In this document: piece by piece, positions 11,531 through 21,612 of the stretch
Position numbering within the stretch: the first letter of the stretch is position 1
Layout of the letters: the number at the start of each line of letters is the position of its first letter
Origin: Tubulanus polymorphus
Taxonomy: Eukaryota > Nemertea > Palaeonemertea > Tubulaniformes > Tubulanidae
Length of the DNA: 60,000 nt
Direction: 5' to 3'
NCBI RefSeq assembly: GCF_964204645.1
Contig: NC_134028.1
Location: forward strand, 19,258,153 to 19,318,152
The notes under the pieces: model-generated
Told to the model about the DNA's origin: nothing
The model's database searches: none
What the model saw: the letters and a program-made list of their open reading frames with translations, nothing else
Translations under genes and position numbers: made by a program

Positions 11531-11574
11531 ACACGACGTTTCGATCTCACACTAGAGATATCGTCAGGTGTGAG
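11531..11574 (-). ncRNA. Type I hammerhead ribozyme-like motif
   Basis: On the minus strand the order is CACAC, CTGACGA, a five-base-pair stem II (ATCTC with GAGAT, loop TAGTGT), GAAAC, GTC, GTGT. CTGACGA and GAAA are the two hammerhead cores. GAAACGTC gives the minimal ACGU helix III and a GUC cleavage site, and CACAC with GTGT gives helix I. One mismatch (U opposite C) closes stem II. This minimal form is known from Penelope-like elements; activity is inferred, not shown. Confidence 0.72.
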
Positions 11575-11648
11575 ATATTAACTAGAAACAGGGGTATATA
11601 TAAACAGGAGAACAGGTTAATTGAGTAAATTGGTGAGTGAGTAACTAA

Positions 11649-11972
11649 TTAGTGTTTGGCAAGGCATTGAGTAATGGAATTGTTGGGAGAAAAGCCATTA
11701 GTATAAATAATTTCGGCTTTATCAAAATTAAAACGATGACCAGTGTTCCAAACATGATTGGCTACACCACTAGCCGGTTTTTGATTTATTATATTCTTTT
11801 TGTGTTCCGAAATTCGAGTTTGTAAATCACGACCAGTTTCTCCAAAGTACATTTTATCACAGCCAAAACAAAGAATTTTGTAAACTCCGCAGTCCAAAGG
11901 TTTAGATTGATTGTTTTTTACCAAAGTCTTGCTAATTTTGTTTTCATACGTGAAAATTATTTGTTTATGCAA
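11649..11972 (-). pseudogene. Penelope-like element GIY-YIG endonuclease domain
   Basis: A 107-codon frame with CGVYKI, a C-x2-C pair, then YFGETGRDLQTRISEH and VANHVWNTGH. The G-V-Y ... Y-F-G core, the Arg of RDLQTR and the following His/Asn blocks match the endonuclease that Penelope elements use to nick target DNA. It follows the RT on the same strand after a frame change, so it belongs to one broken polyprotein. The true protein started well upstream. Confidence 0.85.
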
Positions 11973-12928
11973 TAATGGAGAGAATGACGAAATTTTTCCA
12001 AAACAGGTACATACGGAACTACAATGAATTCTGAAATGTGTTTTTTTTATTTTCTGGAGGTTTAGAGTTAAAGAAAGTACGTTTAGCCTTAGAAGTAGCG
12101 ATTTTCAAAATGTGATCAGGGTAAGCCAATTTTTTAAGAGAGTTGGATATGTGGTCAAATTCAGCCGAAAGGAAGGTTTCATCGCAGATCCGTAGTGCAC
12201 GGAGAAAGAGGCCTTGAGCTAGACCAATTCTGATTGATTTAGCAGTAAACGAAAAGAAATGGAGATGTCTCAGCGTTGATCGGTTTACGTTAGACTGAAA
12301 AAAACAAATTAGTGTATTTATTGTGGATTAGAACATCTAAAAATGGAATTTGGTCATTTTGTTCCCATTCAAATGTGAATTTCAAAGATGGATAGTGAGA
12401 GTTGATGAAGTCAATAAAAGAGTTAAGATCAAAATCATCAGAAACTAAGCACAGAGTGTCATCAACACATCTAATCCCACCGTTAGGTTTAGAGCCAGCG
12501 TAATTGGGAAGAATTTCGGATTCAAAATGTTAAAGGAAAAGATTAGCCAAAATGGGGGATAATGGGTTACCCATAGCGAAACCGAAAATTTGTTCATAGA
12601 ATTTGTCTTGGAATTAGAAGTATTGATTGGTTGTACAGAGCTCCAAAAGTTCAAGTTAGCAATCTACAGGAATCGGGAGATCAAGATTGGAGTCCGGGAG
12701 TTTTCTTCTTAATAAATTGAGAGTTGGTTCCAATGGTATATTTGTGAACAAGGATATAGCGTCGAAAGATATTAATTTTTGGCCATCAGGTTTGAGATTT
12801 TTGAGTTTGTCTAAAAGATCCTGTGTCGGCCTTATGCCGTATCCGTGTTTTAATTTAAACTGCAACGTAACTTTAACGTTAATTTGTTGGATGAAGATGT
12901 ACCCGGAAGTGGGGAAGACAAAGCACAA
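11973..12928 (-). pseudogene. Penelope-like element reverse transcriptase, broken
   Basis: The minus-strand frame starting near 12928 contains FDAISLFTNIP (RT motif A), then in the same frame after stops FAMGNPLSPILANLF (motif B) near 12540-12590 and RCVDDTL (motif C) near 12450. Motif C is usually Y-V-D-D; here Cys precedes V-D-D. In-frame TAA codons interrupt it near 12656, 12615 and 12530. The later IPFLDVLI block fits motif E. The N-terminal finger motifs are missing. Confidence 0.85.
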
Positions 12929-13088
12929 TTGAAAAATAACAATAGCTCGTTCAAATCTATTTCAATCGTTTATCTGATTTGTTTACGAAGCAGGATTCTT
13001 TCAATGTGCGTTCCGTGACAGTTTATTCAATTGGATCAAGCAGTTTTCCCACGTAAGTCGAGCCGTAAAACGTCAAAATACAGCAATA

Positions 13089-13304
13089 ATGTCGCAATCG
13101 TCCGCAACACCGTTAATACCTAAAACCTCAAAAGAAGCGAAACATTTAGGAGCTAACAAGAAGCGAAAGATCAATAATCTCCTGAAACAAATTAAACCAT
13201 TACTGGACTCTAGCGATGGCGTTCCCCACCACGAATTTAAACGTTATGCCAGTAATAGGGGTAATGGGCTTTCAAGCCAAAGGTCGAACGGTCGAGCTCA
13301 TTAA
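13089..13304 (+). CDS. Unrecognised basic ORF
   Basis: A 71-codon frame that is Lys/Arg/Ser rich near its N-terminus (KKRKINNLLKQ). I do not recognise it. Its base composition is clearly richer in GC than the viral block that begins about 40 bases downstream, so it may be the outer edge of that element or unrelated host sequence. An overlapping frame from about 13243 is also open to a stop near 13331 and equally Lys rich, so the real reading frame is uncertain. Confidence 0.25.
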   Translation: MSQSSATPLIPKTSKEAKHLGANKKRKINNLLKQIKPLLDSSDGVPHHEFKRYASNRGNGLSSQRSNGRAH

Positions 13305-13450
13305 AAAACAAAACATTAAAAGTAATTAAAAACTGAGATTTTACTGAGAATAATGAGATTTTAGGCGAAGATTATTTTGATAAAGATAATGATAAGAAAC
13401 AGAAGACAATTAAAAGCATAAAAAATAAATTAAACAATAAAAGACCATAT

Positions 13451-14578
13451 ATGGAAGATGTAAGAAATTATATTAATTCATTAGATAATAAAAAAGATAT
13501 AGAGATAACCGAAGCATTTAAAAGTGATATTGGCCCAGCAGCTATCGAGTTTAAATTTCATAAAGGAAAAACATTAGAAGAAAATAAAAAACATTTAGAA
13601 AATATGAAAGAAATAATAAAAATAATTACTGATGTTGAATATCCTAAAATAAGTATATCTTCTAAAGTTAAATTCATCAAATCTGAAGATAAACCAATAT
13701 ATAATATAAATTCTCATTCACAACATATTATATCTAAACAACATATAGATGATAAATTAGATAAATGTTATAATGAAGTAAAAACTAAAATAGAAGAGAA
13801 ATATTTTGAAGGATCTGGTTTAATATTTGATGAAATAATATTTATGACTTTACATGTTTATAACACAAAATATAATAAGTTAACTAAATCGAAACCAATA
13901 GATGAAAATAATTTATCTTATTATAAAGATGATAGTATAAATGGAACAAGTTATATTAAACTACCATTTAAAACTAATGCTGTAATAAATGTACAAAATT
14001 TTGATAACAAATGTTTTCTATGGGCAATAATTAGTTGTTTACACCCAGTTGAAGATTATAAACAACATAGTTTTAGATTAACTCATTATAAACCATTTAA
14101 AAATAATTATAAGATAGATAAGTATCCTGTTATAATTAAAGACATCCCAAAAATAGAAAGAGATAATAATTTAAGAATAAATGTATTTGATTTAATCAAA
14201 TTACCAAATACAAAAGGTAACAACATAAAACATTATACATTAGAACCTTTATATCTATCAAAAGATTATGATTCAAACGATGTTATAGATATACTATATT
14301 ATGAGAATCATTATATGTGGATTAAACAAATCGATTTATTTTTTAAATCAGAAAATGATCACCATAAAATATATCTTTGTAGAAAATGTTTACATAGATT
14401 CAGTAATGAAAGTATATTATTAAATCATAAACAATTATGTGAAAATCATGATTATTGTAAATTAGTTTTACCAAATGAAAAGGATAAAATATTAGAATTC
14501 AAAAAATATGATTACAAAAATAAAGTACCATTTGTTATATATGGAGATTTTGAATCATTAAAAAAAAGAACTAACTGA
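13451..14578 (+). pseudogene. Polinton-type DNA polymerase B, N-terminal part
   Basis: A 375-codon frame. The same frame is open about 35 codons further upstream to a stop near 13345 without another ATG, so the start is uncertain. Residues about 180-200 (NVQNFDNKCFLWAI) lie in an N-terminal module typical of these polymerases and possibly OTU-like. A C-x2-C ... H-x4-C finger lies at about 309-331, and the Exo I motif YGDFES at about 362-367 gives the D-x-E of the 3'-5' proofreading site. The frame ends in a run of eight A, after which the polymerase continues in another phase. It would replicate the element by protein priming. Confidence 0.85.
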
Positions 14579-15216
14579 TCAAGATAGAAAAGAAATATAT
14601 TATAAAAGAAAGAAATTAAATTCTAATGAAAATGATTTTTCAGATGAACCACCAAAAACAAATACTATTAAAAAGATTCATCAATCAGCCGCAGCTTTCG
14701 GGTTATACATTAAATCTGATTATCCAGAACTAATTGAAAGTGAATATTATAATTATAGAAATGAAAATGTTATCAATCATTTTTGTGACTTATTAATTGA
14801 ATATGAAATAAGATTTAGTAAATTATTGAATACAAATATAGAAATTATAATGACAGAAAAAGATAAAGAAGAATTTGCGTTTTCAGGTAAATGTTATTAT
14901 TGTGAAAAGATATTTAATTATAAAGATAAAAAAGTAAGAGATCATGACCATTTGAATGGTAAATTTAGAGGTGCAGCGCATAAAAGTAAATTTTGTCCCC
15001 ATTATATTTCACAATTTATCGGGGTATGACGCACATTTATTTATCAAACAGTTATGTCATAAAATAGAAGAAATTAATAATGAAATAGAAATATTAAATT
15101 CAAATAGATCAAAAGATAAAATACCAACTTATAAATTTAGAATGTTAGCTAAAACATCTGAGAATTATATATCATTCCAATTTGGTTGCCTAAGATATAG
15201 ATATAGATTCATATAG
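14567..15216 (+). pseudogene. DNA polymerase B, exonuclease-region fragments
   Basis: Two overlapping frames continue the polymerase. The first (including 14826-15029) carries a C-x2-C pair and the block VRDHDHLNGKFRGAAH, an HNH-like insert characteristic of these polymerases. The second (14956-15216) carries FHNLSGYDAHLF, the Exo II motif. Three phase changes are visible: at the A-run near 14560, at a CCCC run near 14997, and at a short tandem duplication of about four bases (AGATAT/ATAG) near 15195. The first two are simple homopolymer length changes. Confidence 0.8.
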
Positions 15217-15316
15217 ATTTTTAAATAGTTCATTAGATAACTTATCAAAATCATTAGTTGATGATGAATTAAAGATCTTAAAAGAATATTACCCAAATAA
15301 TGATGATTTTCAATTA

Positions 15317-17116
15317 ATGAGATATAAAGGAGCAATTCCATATTCTTTCTATAAAAATCATAATGATTTTAACATAACTGAATTATTAAAAGAACAATTC
15401 TATGATGAATTAAAAAATGAATATGTTAAAGATGAAGTCTATAATAGAACATTGAATATTTGGAATCATTTCAAAATAGAAAATCATGGGCAATTAGTAG
15501 ATTTATATCTAAAATCAGATGTATTATTATTAACCGATATATTCGAAAGGTTTAGAGATGTAAACCTAAAATATTTCAATATTGATCCTTGTCATTGTTA
15601 TTCATCACCAGGATTAACATGGGATTGTGGATTAAAATTTACAAATATAAAAATGGATTTGTTAACAAATATAGATCAATTATTATTATTTGAAAAATCT
15701 ATAAGAGGAGGAGTTTCAGGTGTATTAGGTGATAGATATTTCAATGTAAATGATAACCCTGGATATAAGTTATTATATATAGATGCAAATAATTTGTATG
15801 GTTGGGCAATGATGGAACCACAACCTTATGGAGTATTTGAAATAAGTGAAGTTTTACAGAATGAAAATAATGATAAATTTGATTGGAAGAAAAGAATTCT
15901 AGATATTGCAGATGATTCAGATACTGGTTACTTCTTTGTTGTAGACTTAGAATATCCTGAACATATTAAATTTAAATCTAGAAATCTAGCTTACTGTCCC
16001 GAACATTTAACTGTAGATGATAGTTATTTAAGTGAATACCAGAAGAAAATAAAACCGAAAGATCATGTTTTTACAGAAAAATTAATACTTACTCAAAATA
16101 ATAAATACAATTATATTGTTCATTATAGAATGTTAAAATTTTATCTAAAACAAGGAATGAAATTAAAGAAAGTACATAGATATATTGAATTTAATCAATC
16201 GAAGTGGTTAGAAAAATATATAGATTTCAATACTCAACAGAGAACAATATCAAAAACAGATTTCGAAAAAGATTTTTTTAAACTAATGAACAATGCATTC
16301 TATGGTAATACTTGTGAAAATATTAGAAATAGAAATGATATTGAGTTAGTTAGTAATGGTAAAAGAATTAGACATTTACAAACATATCCTAAGTTCATTG
16401 GTAACAGAATATTTGATGAAAATTTAGCCGCAGTTAAAATTAGAAGAACATCAATGAAATTTAATATACCAATCTATGTTGGCGCTTCAGTTTTAGAATT
16501 ATCAAAATTACTAATGTATGAATTCTATTATAATGTATTACAACCACTTTTTGGAGAAAAACATATAGAAATATTATATTTTGATACCGATTCTTACATA
16601 TTAAAGATAAAAACTGATAACATAACTGATGATTTAAAAACATTAAAGCATCATTTTGATTTTAGTAATTATCCTAAAGATCATGAATTGTTCAGCAATG
16701 ATAATAAAAAAGTTCCAGGGAAGTTTAAGGATGAATTAGGTGGTGAAGAAATGATAGAGTTCATAGGTATTAGATCTAAAATGTATTCATATAAAACTAA
16801 AGAACATGAAGCTAAAAAGTTAAAAGGAATAACCAAAAGTGTAGTAGAAAAGAATATTCATTTCAAAGATTACATCAATTGTATATTCAATGAAGAAGTT
16901 AGAAAACATAAGATGAGATGTTTAAGATCTGATGATCATGAAATGTTTATTGAAGAAATTGAAAAGATAAGTTTAAACCCATTTGATGATAAAAGATATA
17001 TTTTAGATGATGGAATTCATACAGCTGCTTATGGTTGTAATTTAGATGAATACTTAAAATTTAAAAGAGAAGAAACAAAAGAGAACGAGATAATGAAAAG
17101 AATTCTAACGTGTTAA
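15317..17116 (+). CDS. DNA polymerase B, palm and thumb domains
   Basis: An open frame of 599 codons with the polymerase motifs in order: motif A LLYIDANNLYGWAMM (Asp about 155), motif B NNAFYGN (about 324) and motif C YFDTDSYI (DTDS about 421). These supply the metal-binding aspartates and the nucleotide-binding Tyr. Spacing before motif A leaves room for the TPR1 and TPR2 inserts of protein-primed polymerases. The frame is the 3' part of a gene broken upstream, so no active polymerase is encoded. It converges on minus-strand genes after about 830 bases of repeats. Confidence 0.9.
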   Translation: MRYKGAIPYSFYKNHNDFNITELLKEQFYDELKNEYVKDEVYNRTLNIWNHFKIENHGQLVDLYLKSDVLLLTDIFERFRDVNLKYFNIDPCHCYSSPGLTWDCGLKFTNIKMDLLTNIDQLLLFEKSIRGGVSGVLGDRYFNVNDNPGYKLLYIDANNLYGWAMMEPQPYGVFEISEVLQNENNDKFDWKKRILDIADDSDTGYFFVVDLEYPEHIKFKSRNLAYCPEHLTVDDSYLSEYQKKIKPKDHVFTEKLILTQNNKYNYIVHYRMLKFYLKQGMKLKKVHRYIEFNQSKWLEKYIDFNTQQRTISKTDFEKDFFKLMNNAFYGNTCENIRNRNDIELVSNGKRIRHLQTYPKFIGNRIFDENLAAVKIRRTSMKFNIPIYVGASVLELSKLLMYEFYYNVLQPLFGEKHIEILYFDTDSYILKIKTDNITDDLKTLKHHFDFSNYPKDHELFSNDNKKVPGKFKDELGGEEMIEFIGIRSKMYSYKTKEHEAKKLKGITKSVVEKNIHFKDYINCIFNEEVRKHKMRCLRSDDHEMFIEEIEKISLNPFDDKRYILDDGIHTAAYGCNLDEYLKFKREETKENEIMKRILTC

Positions 17117-17145
17117 TCAAATTTTAATAAAAATATGTTATTAAA

Positions 17146-17458
17146 ATGGAGAGTAAACAAGCTCAAATATAATACCTTTTACACACTTTTATATTTATTG
17201 CAATTTAATCGATCCTACAAAAACATTCGAAGCAACTAAAGAAACAATTTGTAGTTCTAGTATACTAAATATTTTACCGCTAAAAAATGTTAAACAATTT
17301 GGAACTCAAATAAATTATAATTTAACAGAATGTGATTTTAAACCTTGCATTCCTAAATTTAATAATTTTAATTAGAAATAAGAAATCATAATGGATACTT
17401 AATTGATTTAAATAATTTCCCTGTAATTTATGAATTAGTTATAAGATGTAGAGAGTAA
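17146..17458 (+). pseudogene. Small broken viral ORF after the polymerase
   Basis: An ATG at 17146 opens a frame that changes phase near 17200 (continuing with NLIDPTKTFEATKE) and again near 17370 (ending with LIDLNNFPVIYELVIRC then Arg-Glu and a stop). The pieces read as normal protein and would total about 100 residues. I do not recognise the family. Two indels make it non-functional unless these are sequence errors. Confidence 0.4.
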
Positions 17459-17690
17459 TTTTTTTCAACTAATATATGAACAAGTTTTAAAATAATAAAG
17501 GTTATTTATTATTACTGAGGTTTCAATATAAATTTAAAAAAGAAATATAATTTAAAACATTTTCAAATAATATATATTAAATACGTATTAGATACGTATT
17601 AGATACGTATTAGATACGTATTAGATACGTATTAGATACGTATTAGATATGTATTAGATACCTTAATACTTAAAACCCCTTTTTTAAAGT
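17455..17690. repeat. Viral direct repeat, copy 1, with 11-bp tandem core
   Basis: A block of about 235 bp starting TTTTTTTCAACTAATATATG and ending in a tandem 11-mer TACGTATTAGA (about seven copies near 17580-17660) is repeated at about 17725-17920. The 11-mer contains the palindrome TACGTA; a TATGTATTAGA variant also occurs. Confidence 0.9.
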
Positions 17691-17734
17691 AAATATTATT
17701 CATATAATTTTCAACCAATTTATTTTTATTTTTT

Positions 17735-18299
17735 TCAACTAATATATGAATAAGTTTTAAAATAATAAAGGTTATTTATTATTACTGAGGTTTCAATATA
17801 AATTTAAAAAAGAAATATAATTTAAGGCATTTTCAAATAATACGTATTAGATATGTATTAGATATGTATTAGATATGTATTAGATACCTTAATACTTAAA
17901 ACCCTTTTTTTATTTACTATTATTTTATACAATTTTCAACCTTTATTACTTTCTGAGTGTTAGATAATTACTTTCTGAATCACTTTCATCATCACTCTCC
18001 AATTCATTATCAGACCCTAACAGTTTATTCAAATGCTCTACCGAATCTACATCAATAATTGGTTTATTGATATACTTATTAGTCATCTCATTTATATCAT
18101 CAATAGTTGTTTTATTGTTATACTTATTCATCCAATCAAATTTATCACTATTTTCTACTTTATGTTTCATAGAATCTTTATTATCAATATGCTTATCTGT
18201 AACTATATCACCATGTGGGTGCCGTATGGCACCATTTTCATTATCATCTTTCTTAGTGTTTGACCTTAATATTGTATTTACAATGCTTGATTCTAGTAT
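17735..18299. repeat. Left arm of an inverted repeat (about 0.6 kb)
   Basis: The reverse complement of this arm recurs at 21259-21868 with near-perfect identity in the coding part. Arm lengths differ (565 against 610 bp), mainly because the TACGTATTAGA array has fewer copies here; the difference equals about four 11-mers. The arm contains the 3' half of the minus-strand gene at 17946-18856, which continues past the arm into the spacer. Confidence 0.93.
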
Positions 18300-18560
18300 T
18301 GATTCTATATTTTTAGCAGCAGATAAATCTAATTCATCATTACTAGGTTCCTTAGATAAAAATTCACCTAATAAATCTTTATATAAATCTTTGCCGTCTA
18401 CTTTTTTATTTGAAACAAATTTTGTAACATAATTAAATGGGTGTTCTATAAATTCTTTTAAACCAACACGATCTATAACATTAATAATATGTGAATTTGT
18501 ATTCATATGATTATTCCAATTTGATGGAGCGTTTGAAAATTCACCTTTACAATAGCACAA
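17946..18560 (-). pseudogene. Unrecognised viral gene, C-terminal part
   Basis: A 204-codon frame ending in an acidic tail (LLGSDNELESDDESDSESN). Its first residues (CYCKGEF ... NNHMNTNSH) form a C-x-C ... H-x5-H pattern like a small zinc finger. The upstream frame 18503-18856 overlaps it in another phase and its end also reads toward this Cys block, so the two are one gene of about 300 residues broken by an indel near 18550. The 3' half is duplicated in the inverted arm at 21259-21612. Confidence 0.5.
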
Positions 18561-18856
18561 TAATTTCTATTTTCACTAACATCTAATATCATTTTATTAT
18601 TAGATGTAGTAGGTATTATATTATTAGATGTAGTAGGTATTACTGTAGTAGGTATTACATTATTATCAATTACATTACTTAAATTATCAACAACTTCACT
18701 CTTATTATTATCGATTTCTATTAGTTTAGTTTTATAAATTTTGAAAATAGGATCAAATATCAAAGCTATATTACAAGGTATTACATAATATAAACCATCA
18801 TTATTTTCATGTGTATCGATGTATGGAATATGTTTATATACTTTACCTCCTTCCAT
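18503..18856 (-). pseudogene. Unrecognised viral gene, N-terminal part
   Basis: A 117-codon frame starting at an ATG in the context TAAATG, the start context shared by other genes of this element. The N-terminus (MEGGKVYKHIPYID) is followed by a low-complexity Asn/Ile/Thr stretch encoded by a repeated 22-base unit near 18598-18660. It runs into the overlapping frame 17946-18560 in another phase. No known domain is seen. It follows the intact capsid gene on the same strand after about 30 bases. Confidence 0.5.
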
Positions 18857-18859
18857 TTA
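18854..18859 (-). promoter_or_regulatory. TAAATG start element
   Basis: TAAATG on the minus strand, behind an AT-only stretch (ATATATATAA), at the start of the 117-codon frame. See the finding on shared viral gene starts. Confidence 0.5.
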
Positions 18860-18888
18860 TTATATATATTTTTATTAAAGTTAAAATT

Positions 18889-20136
18889 TTAATACATAAC
18901 ACTATTTAATTGAGAATTTACAATATTTAATTGCGCGTCAGATATAATATAAATGTGCATTTTAAAATTTTTGATTCCTTTATTCTTTGTCATGAATAAT
19001 TGTATTCCATCTTTAGTGTTTTGTAATTTTTTTCCAGAACCATGTAATGAATTATCCTCTGTTGTTCTAAAATCTAACCATAATGCGTATTTATTACCGG
19101 TATAATAATCAATTTGATTAATGTTACAATTTTCAAATGATTTTACTTTTTCATTCATAAAATGTTTTCTAATTTCTGGCCATTGATCAATCATTCTCAT
19201 TCCTTGACAAAATATTTTATTTGCTATTCCTTCGATAGTTATTTCTACTTTTGTTATTTCAGGATTATAATAATTATCAACATTTATTGCGCCATTAGTA
19301 TATGTTGCAATGGTAAAAAATATTAATATGCCTTTAATAGATCTTCTTGGGAAGTTAATATTCTCATTAATAATTTCATCATTTGCATTAATAGTTACGG
19401 TTTTAAATTTATCAATATAATCATATAATAATGAAAATCCTTGATTGTATTTAGTTTGAATTATACTTGAAATATTTTCATCAGTTACTGTGTCATATTC
19501 TAAACATATATTCGATAATTTATAACTCATATCTTTAACAACGCTAGATAATACAATTTCATTTACAGGAGCAAATGTTATCTCAAATATAATATCTTCT
19601 TGAATTGCGTATTTATATAAAGGTGCATTATTATTTATCAATTCAAAGTCTAATGGAATTTTATATTTGCTTCCATATATACTTTTTATCAATTTATCTA
19701 CAGCATTAGTTAATATTGCGCTATTAGCTTCTGATCTTAATTTATTTTGGTTTTCTGATTGGATGCCTTGAAATATCTTATTATTTCTATTTTCTTTTGT
19801 TAACCATAAATCTTTATAATGCATAAATAAATTATAATCATCTAATGAGAAAACTGTTTCTGGACCAATCTTTATTGTTAACTTTTTAATCAAATATCTT
19901 CCAACATTATCAACAACATAATTATTATTATTACCGATTACTTTTATATCAGCCGATAAATAAATACTATTTGGAACATAAAAAGTATTTTGTGTTAATC
20001 TAGGAATTCTAACATATAAAGTTTCATCGGGATTAATATTAGAAGGGTTATGAGTAATTATATGATGTGATCTTTCTGCTTTAATAGCATTAGATATTCT
20101 ATGATTCTTAGAAGGATTGATATAACTCCCACTCAT
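18889..20136 (-). CDS. Probable double-jelly-roll major capsid protein, intact copy
   Basis: An intact 415-codon frame from an ATG in the TAAATG context. Features such as LYVRIPRLTQNTFYVPNS, the VGRYLIKKLTIKIG strand block, YKDLWLTKENRNNKIFQG and IPLDFELI are those of a capsid-like family that accompanies this polymerase in invertebrate genomes. Length, beta-rich character and position beside the ATPase/integrase module fit the double-jelly-roll capsid of polintons. A diverged, broken second copy lies in opposite orientation at 25139-26386. The assignment rests on recognition, without any structure comparison. The next minus-strand gene begins about 30 bases downstream. Confidence 0.65.
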   Translation of the reverse strand: MSGSYINPSKNHRISNAIKAERSHHIITHNPSNINPDETLYVRIPRLTQNTFYVPNSIYLSADIKVIGNNNNYVVDNVGRYLIKKLTIKIGPETVFSLDDYNLFMHYKDLWLTKENRNNKIFQGIQSENQNKLRSEANSAILTNAVDKLIKSIYGSKYKIPLDFELINNNAPLYKYAIQEDIIFEITFAPVNEIVLSSVVKDMSYKLSNICLEYDTVTDENISSIIQTKYNQGFSLLYDYIDKFKTVTINANDEIINENINFPRRSIKGILIFFTIATYTNGAINVDNYYNPEITKVEITIEGIANKIFCQGMRMIDQWPEIRKHFMNEKVKSFENCNINQIDYYTGNKYALWLDFRTTEDNSLHGSGKKLQNTKDGIQLFMTKNKGIKNFKMHIYIISDAQLNIVNSQLNSVMY

Positions 20137-20139
20137 TTA
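20134..20139 (-). promoter_or_regulatory. TAAATG start element
   Basis: TAAATG at the start of the intact capsid gene, preceded on the minus strand by TTTTTTTGTTAAA. The right capsid copy has the same upstream sequence. Confidence 0.55.
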
Positions 20140-20156
20140 TTTAACAAAAAAATTAA

Positions 20157-20579
20157 TTATTTATTTTTTGATATCATGTTTACTAATCCAAAAATAATAG
20201 CACTTACAACAGTTATTAAAAATAAAATAATATGTTCAGCAGCAAAGTTAATAATGTTTCCTGCAGATTTCAATATAAAACCAACAATTGAAGCAATAAC
20301 TCCAGGTAAAGCTGCAGCAGATTTTTTAGATAGTTCCCATAAATATTTTGCTAATTTCTTTAAACCATCTTTAACTTTATCTTGTATAGAATTATTACCT
20401 GGGGGTTTATTGGGAGTGGGAGTAGGAGTAGATTTCAAAGCATTTGATATAGCTAAACCAATTGTTGTAAATAACATAGTTACAGCTGTTAGAATTGAAA
20501 GAATTGTTATACCTTCTAGTTTAAATAATAATTGTATTCTATCTTTTAATGATATTTCGGAATTTGGTTTAATCAACAA
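20157..20579 (-). CDS. Small viral membrane protein
   Basis: A 140-codon frame with two hydrophobic regions: one near residues 27-50 (GITILSILTAVTMLFTTIGL) and a long C-terminal one (IASIVGFILKSAGNI, then HIILFLITVVSAIIFGLV). A Pro/Thr/Asn linker and an amphipathic Lys-rich segment (DKVKDGLKKLAKYLWEL) lie between. No ATG is found at the start (TTG at 20579), so the start is uncertain. The frame ends about 18 bases before the capsid start. It has a homologue at 24674-25120. Minor virion or membrane-active roles are possible but not shown. Confidence 0.55.
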   Translation of the reverse strand: MLIKPNSEISLKDRIQLLFKLEGITILSILTAVTMLFTTIGLAISNALKSTPTPTPNKPPGNNSIQDKVKDGLKKLAKYLWELSKKSAAALPGVIASIVGFILKSAGNIINFAAEHIILFLITVVSAIIFGLVNMISKNK

Positions 20580-20599
20580 ATCTTTAAAAATAACTTTTA

Positions 20600-21258
20600 T
20601 CTATTAATATTATAATCATATGATTTTAATAATAATTTAATTTCTTCTTTTTGTAATTCTATGTTATATTCTAAATCATCAATTTCTTTTTCTAAATATG
20701 CATTTCTTTTTTAAATTCAATTTCTTCAATAACTTTATTATCTCTATCTAATTTTAATTGTTCTATTTCTTTATCTTTATCAGTTAATTCTTTTTCTAGT
20801 TTCTAAATTTTAAAATCTCTTATACTTTTATCATGCGCAATTTTATCAGATGCATTTCTTATACTAATAATTTCTCTTATTGCTTTATCAGAAAATATAT
20901 CTAAATCTTCAAATTCTTGATCTGTTGCATCAATTAATCCATTCGGTAAAAGTTTTTCAATTGAAACTTTATTTGATTTAAGTTTACTAGTTTTGGAAGT
21001 TATATTCTGTTCAGAAGTTGTTTCTGTTTCTAAATTATTATCGATTGTTTCAAATAATTCATTAATTCTTTGTTTAAATACTCTTTCATTTTTAATAATT
21101 TCTTCTTGTGTTACATCTTCTATTTCATTACTATTTCTTATTCTTTTAATTCTAGATAGGTCTAACTTAAGCAAAGTTGATTCTGCTAATATTTTGTTTT
21201 TTTTTTATAAGAGATATCAATATAATAATCATCTTTCAAATCTTTCATTTCTAAAAAA
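20600..21258 (-). pseudogene. Coiled-coil viral protein, truncated and broken left copy
   Basis: The main open part is 20803-21174. It matches residues from about 110 onward of the 332-residue protein at 23677-24675: the shared string EQNITSKTSKLKSNK and the block LLPNGLIDATDQE are unmistakable. A TAG replaces a sense codon near 20803, after which homology continues to about 20610. The 5' third is missing because the inverted-repeat junction near 21250 cuts the gene. Confidence 0.75.
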
Positions 21259-21612
21259 ATACTAGAATCAAGCATTGTAAATACAATATTAAGGTCAAAC
21301 ACTAAGAAAGATGATAATGAAAATGGTGCCATACGGCACCCACATGGTGATATAGTTACAGATAAGCATATTGATAATAAAGATTCTATGAAACATAAAG
21401 TAGAAAATAGTGATAAATTTGATTGGATGAATAAGTATAACAATAAAACAACTATTGATGATATAAATGAGATGACTAATAAGTATATCAATAAACCAAT
21501 TATTGATGTAGATTCGGTAGAGCATTTGAATAAACTGTTAGGGTCTGATAATGAATTGGAGAGTGATGATGAAAGTGATTCAGAAAGTAATTATCTAACA
21601 CTCAGAAAGTAA
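21259..21612 (+). pseudogene. 3' fragment of the unrecognised acidic-tail gene, duplicate
   Basis: The encoded residues are the same as the C-terminal part of 17946-18560 (HPHGDIVTDKHIDNKDS through the SNYLTLRK end). No start is available because the arm boundary lies upstream within the gene. It is therefore a duplicated fragment created by the inverted repeat. The ATG at 21388 is internal. Confidence 0.75.

Larger units (their letters stand above)
11512..12930 (-). mobile_element. Decayed Penelope-like retroelement (RT plus GIY-YIG) with hammerhead motif
   Basis: Read on the minus strand, the order is reverse transcriptase (from motif A), GIY-YIG endonuclease, then a hammerhead-like motif. 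This is the diagnostic architecture of Penelope-like elements, whose terminal repeats often carry hammerhead ribozymes. The copy is truncated at its 5' side (no RT N-terminus) and carries several in-frame stops and at least one frameshift. It sits immediately left of the polinton-like element, on the opposite strand to the polymerase. Confidence 0.88.

Noticed and set aside
18033-21525. Hydrophobic ORFs antisense to the inverted arms
   Set aside because: They are reverse-strand readings of the Asn/Asp/Lys-rich acidic-tail gene and appear in both arms only because the arms are identical.
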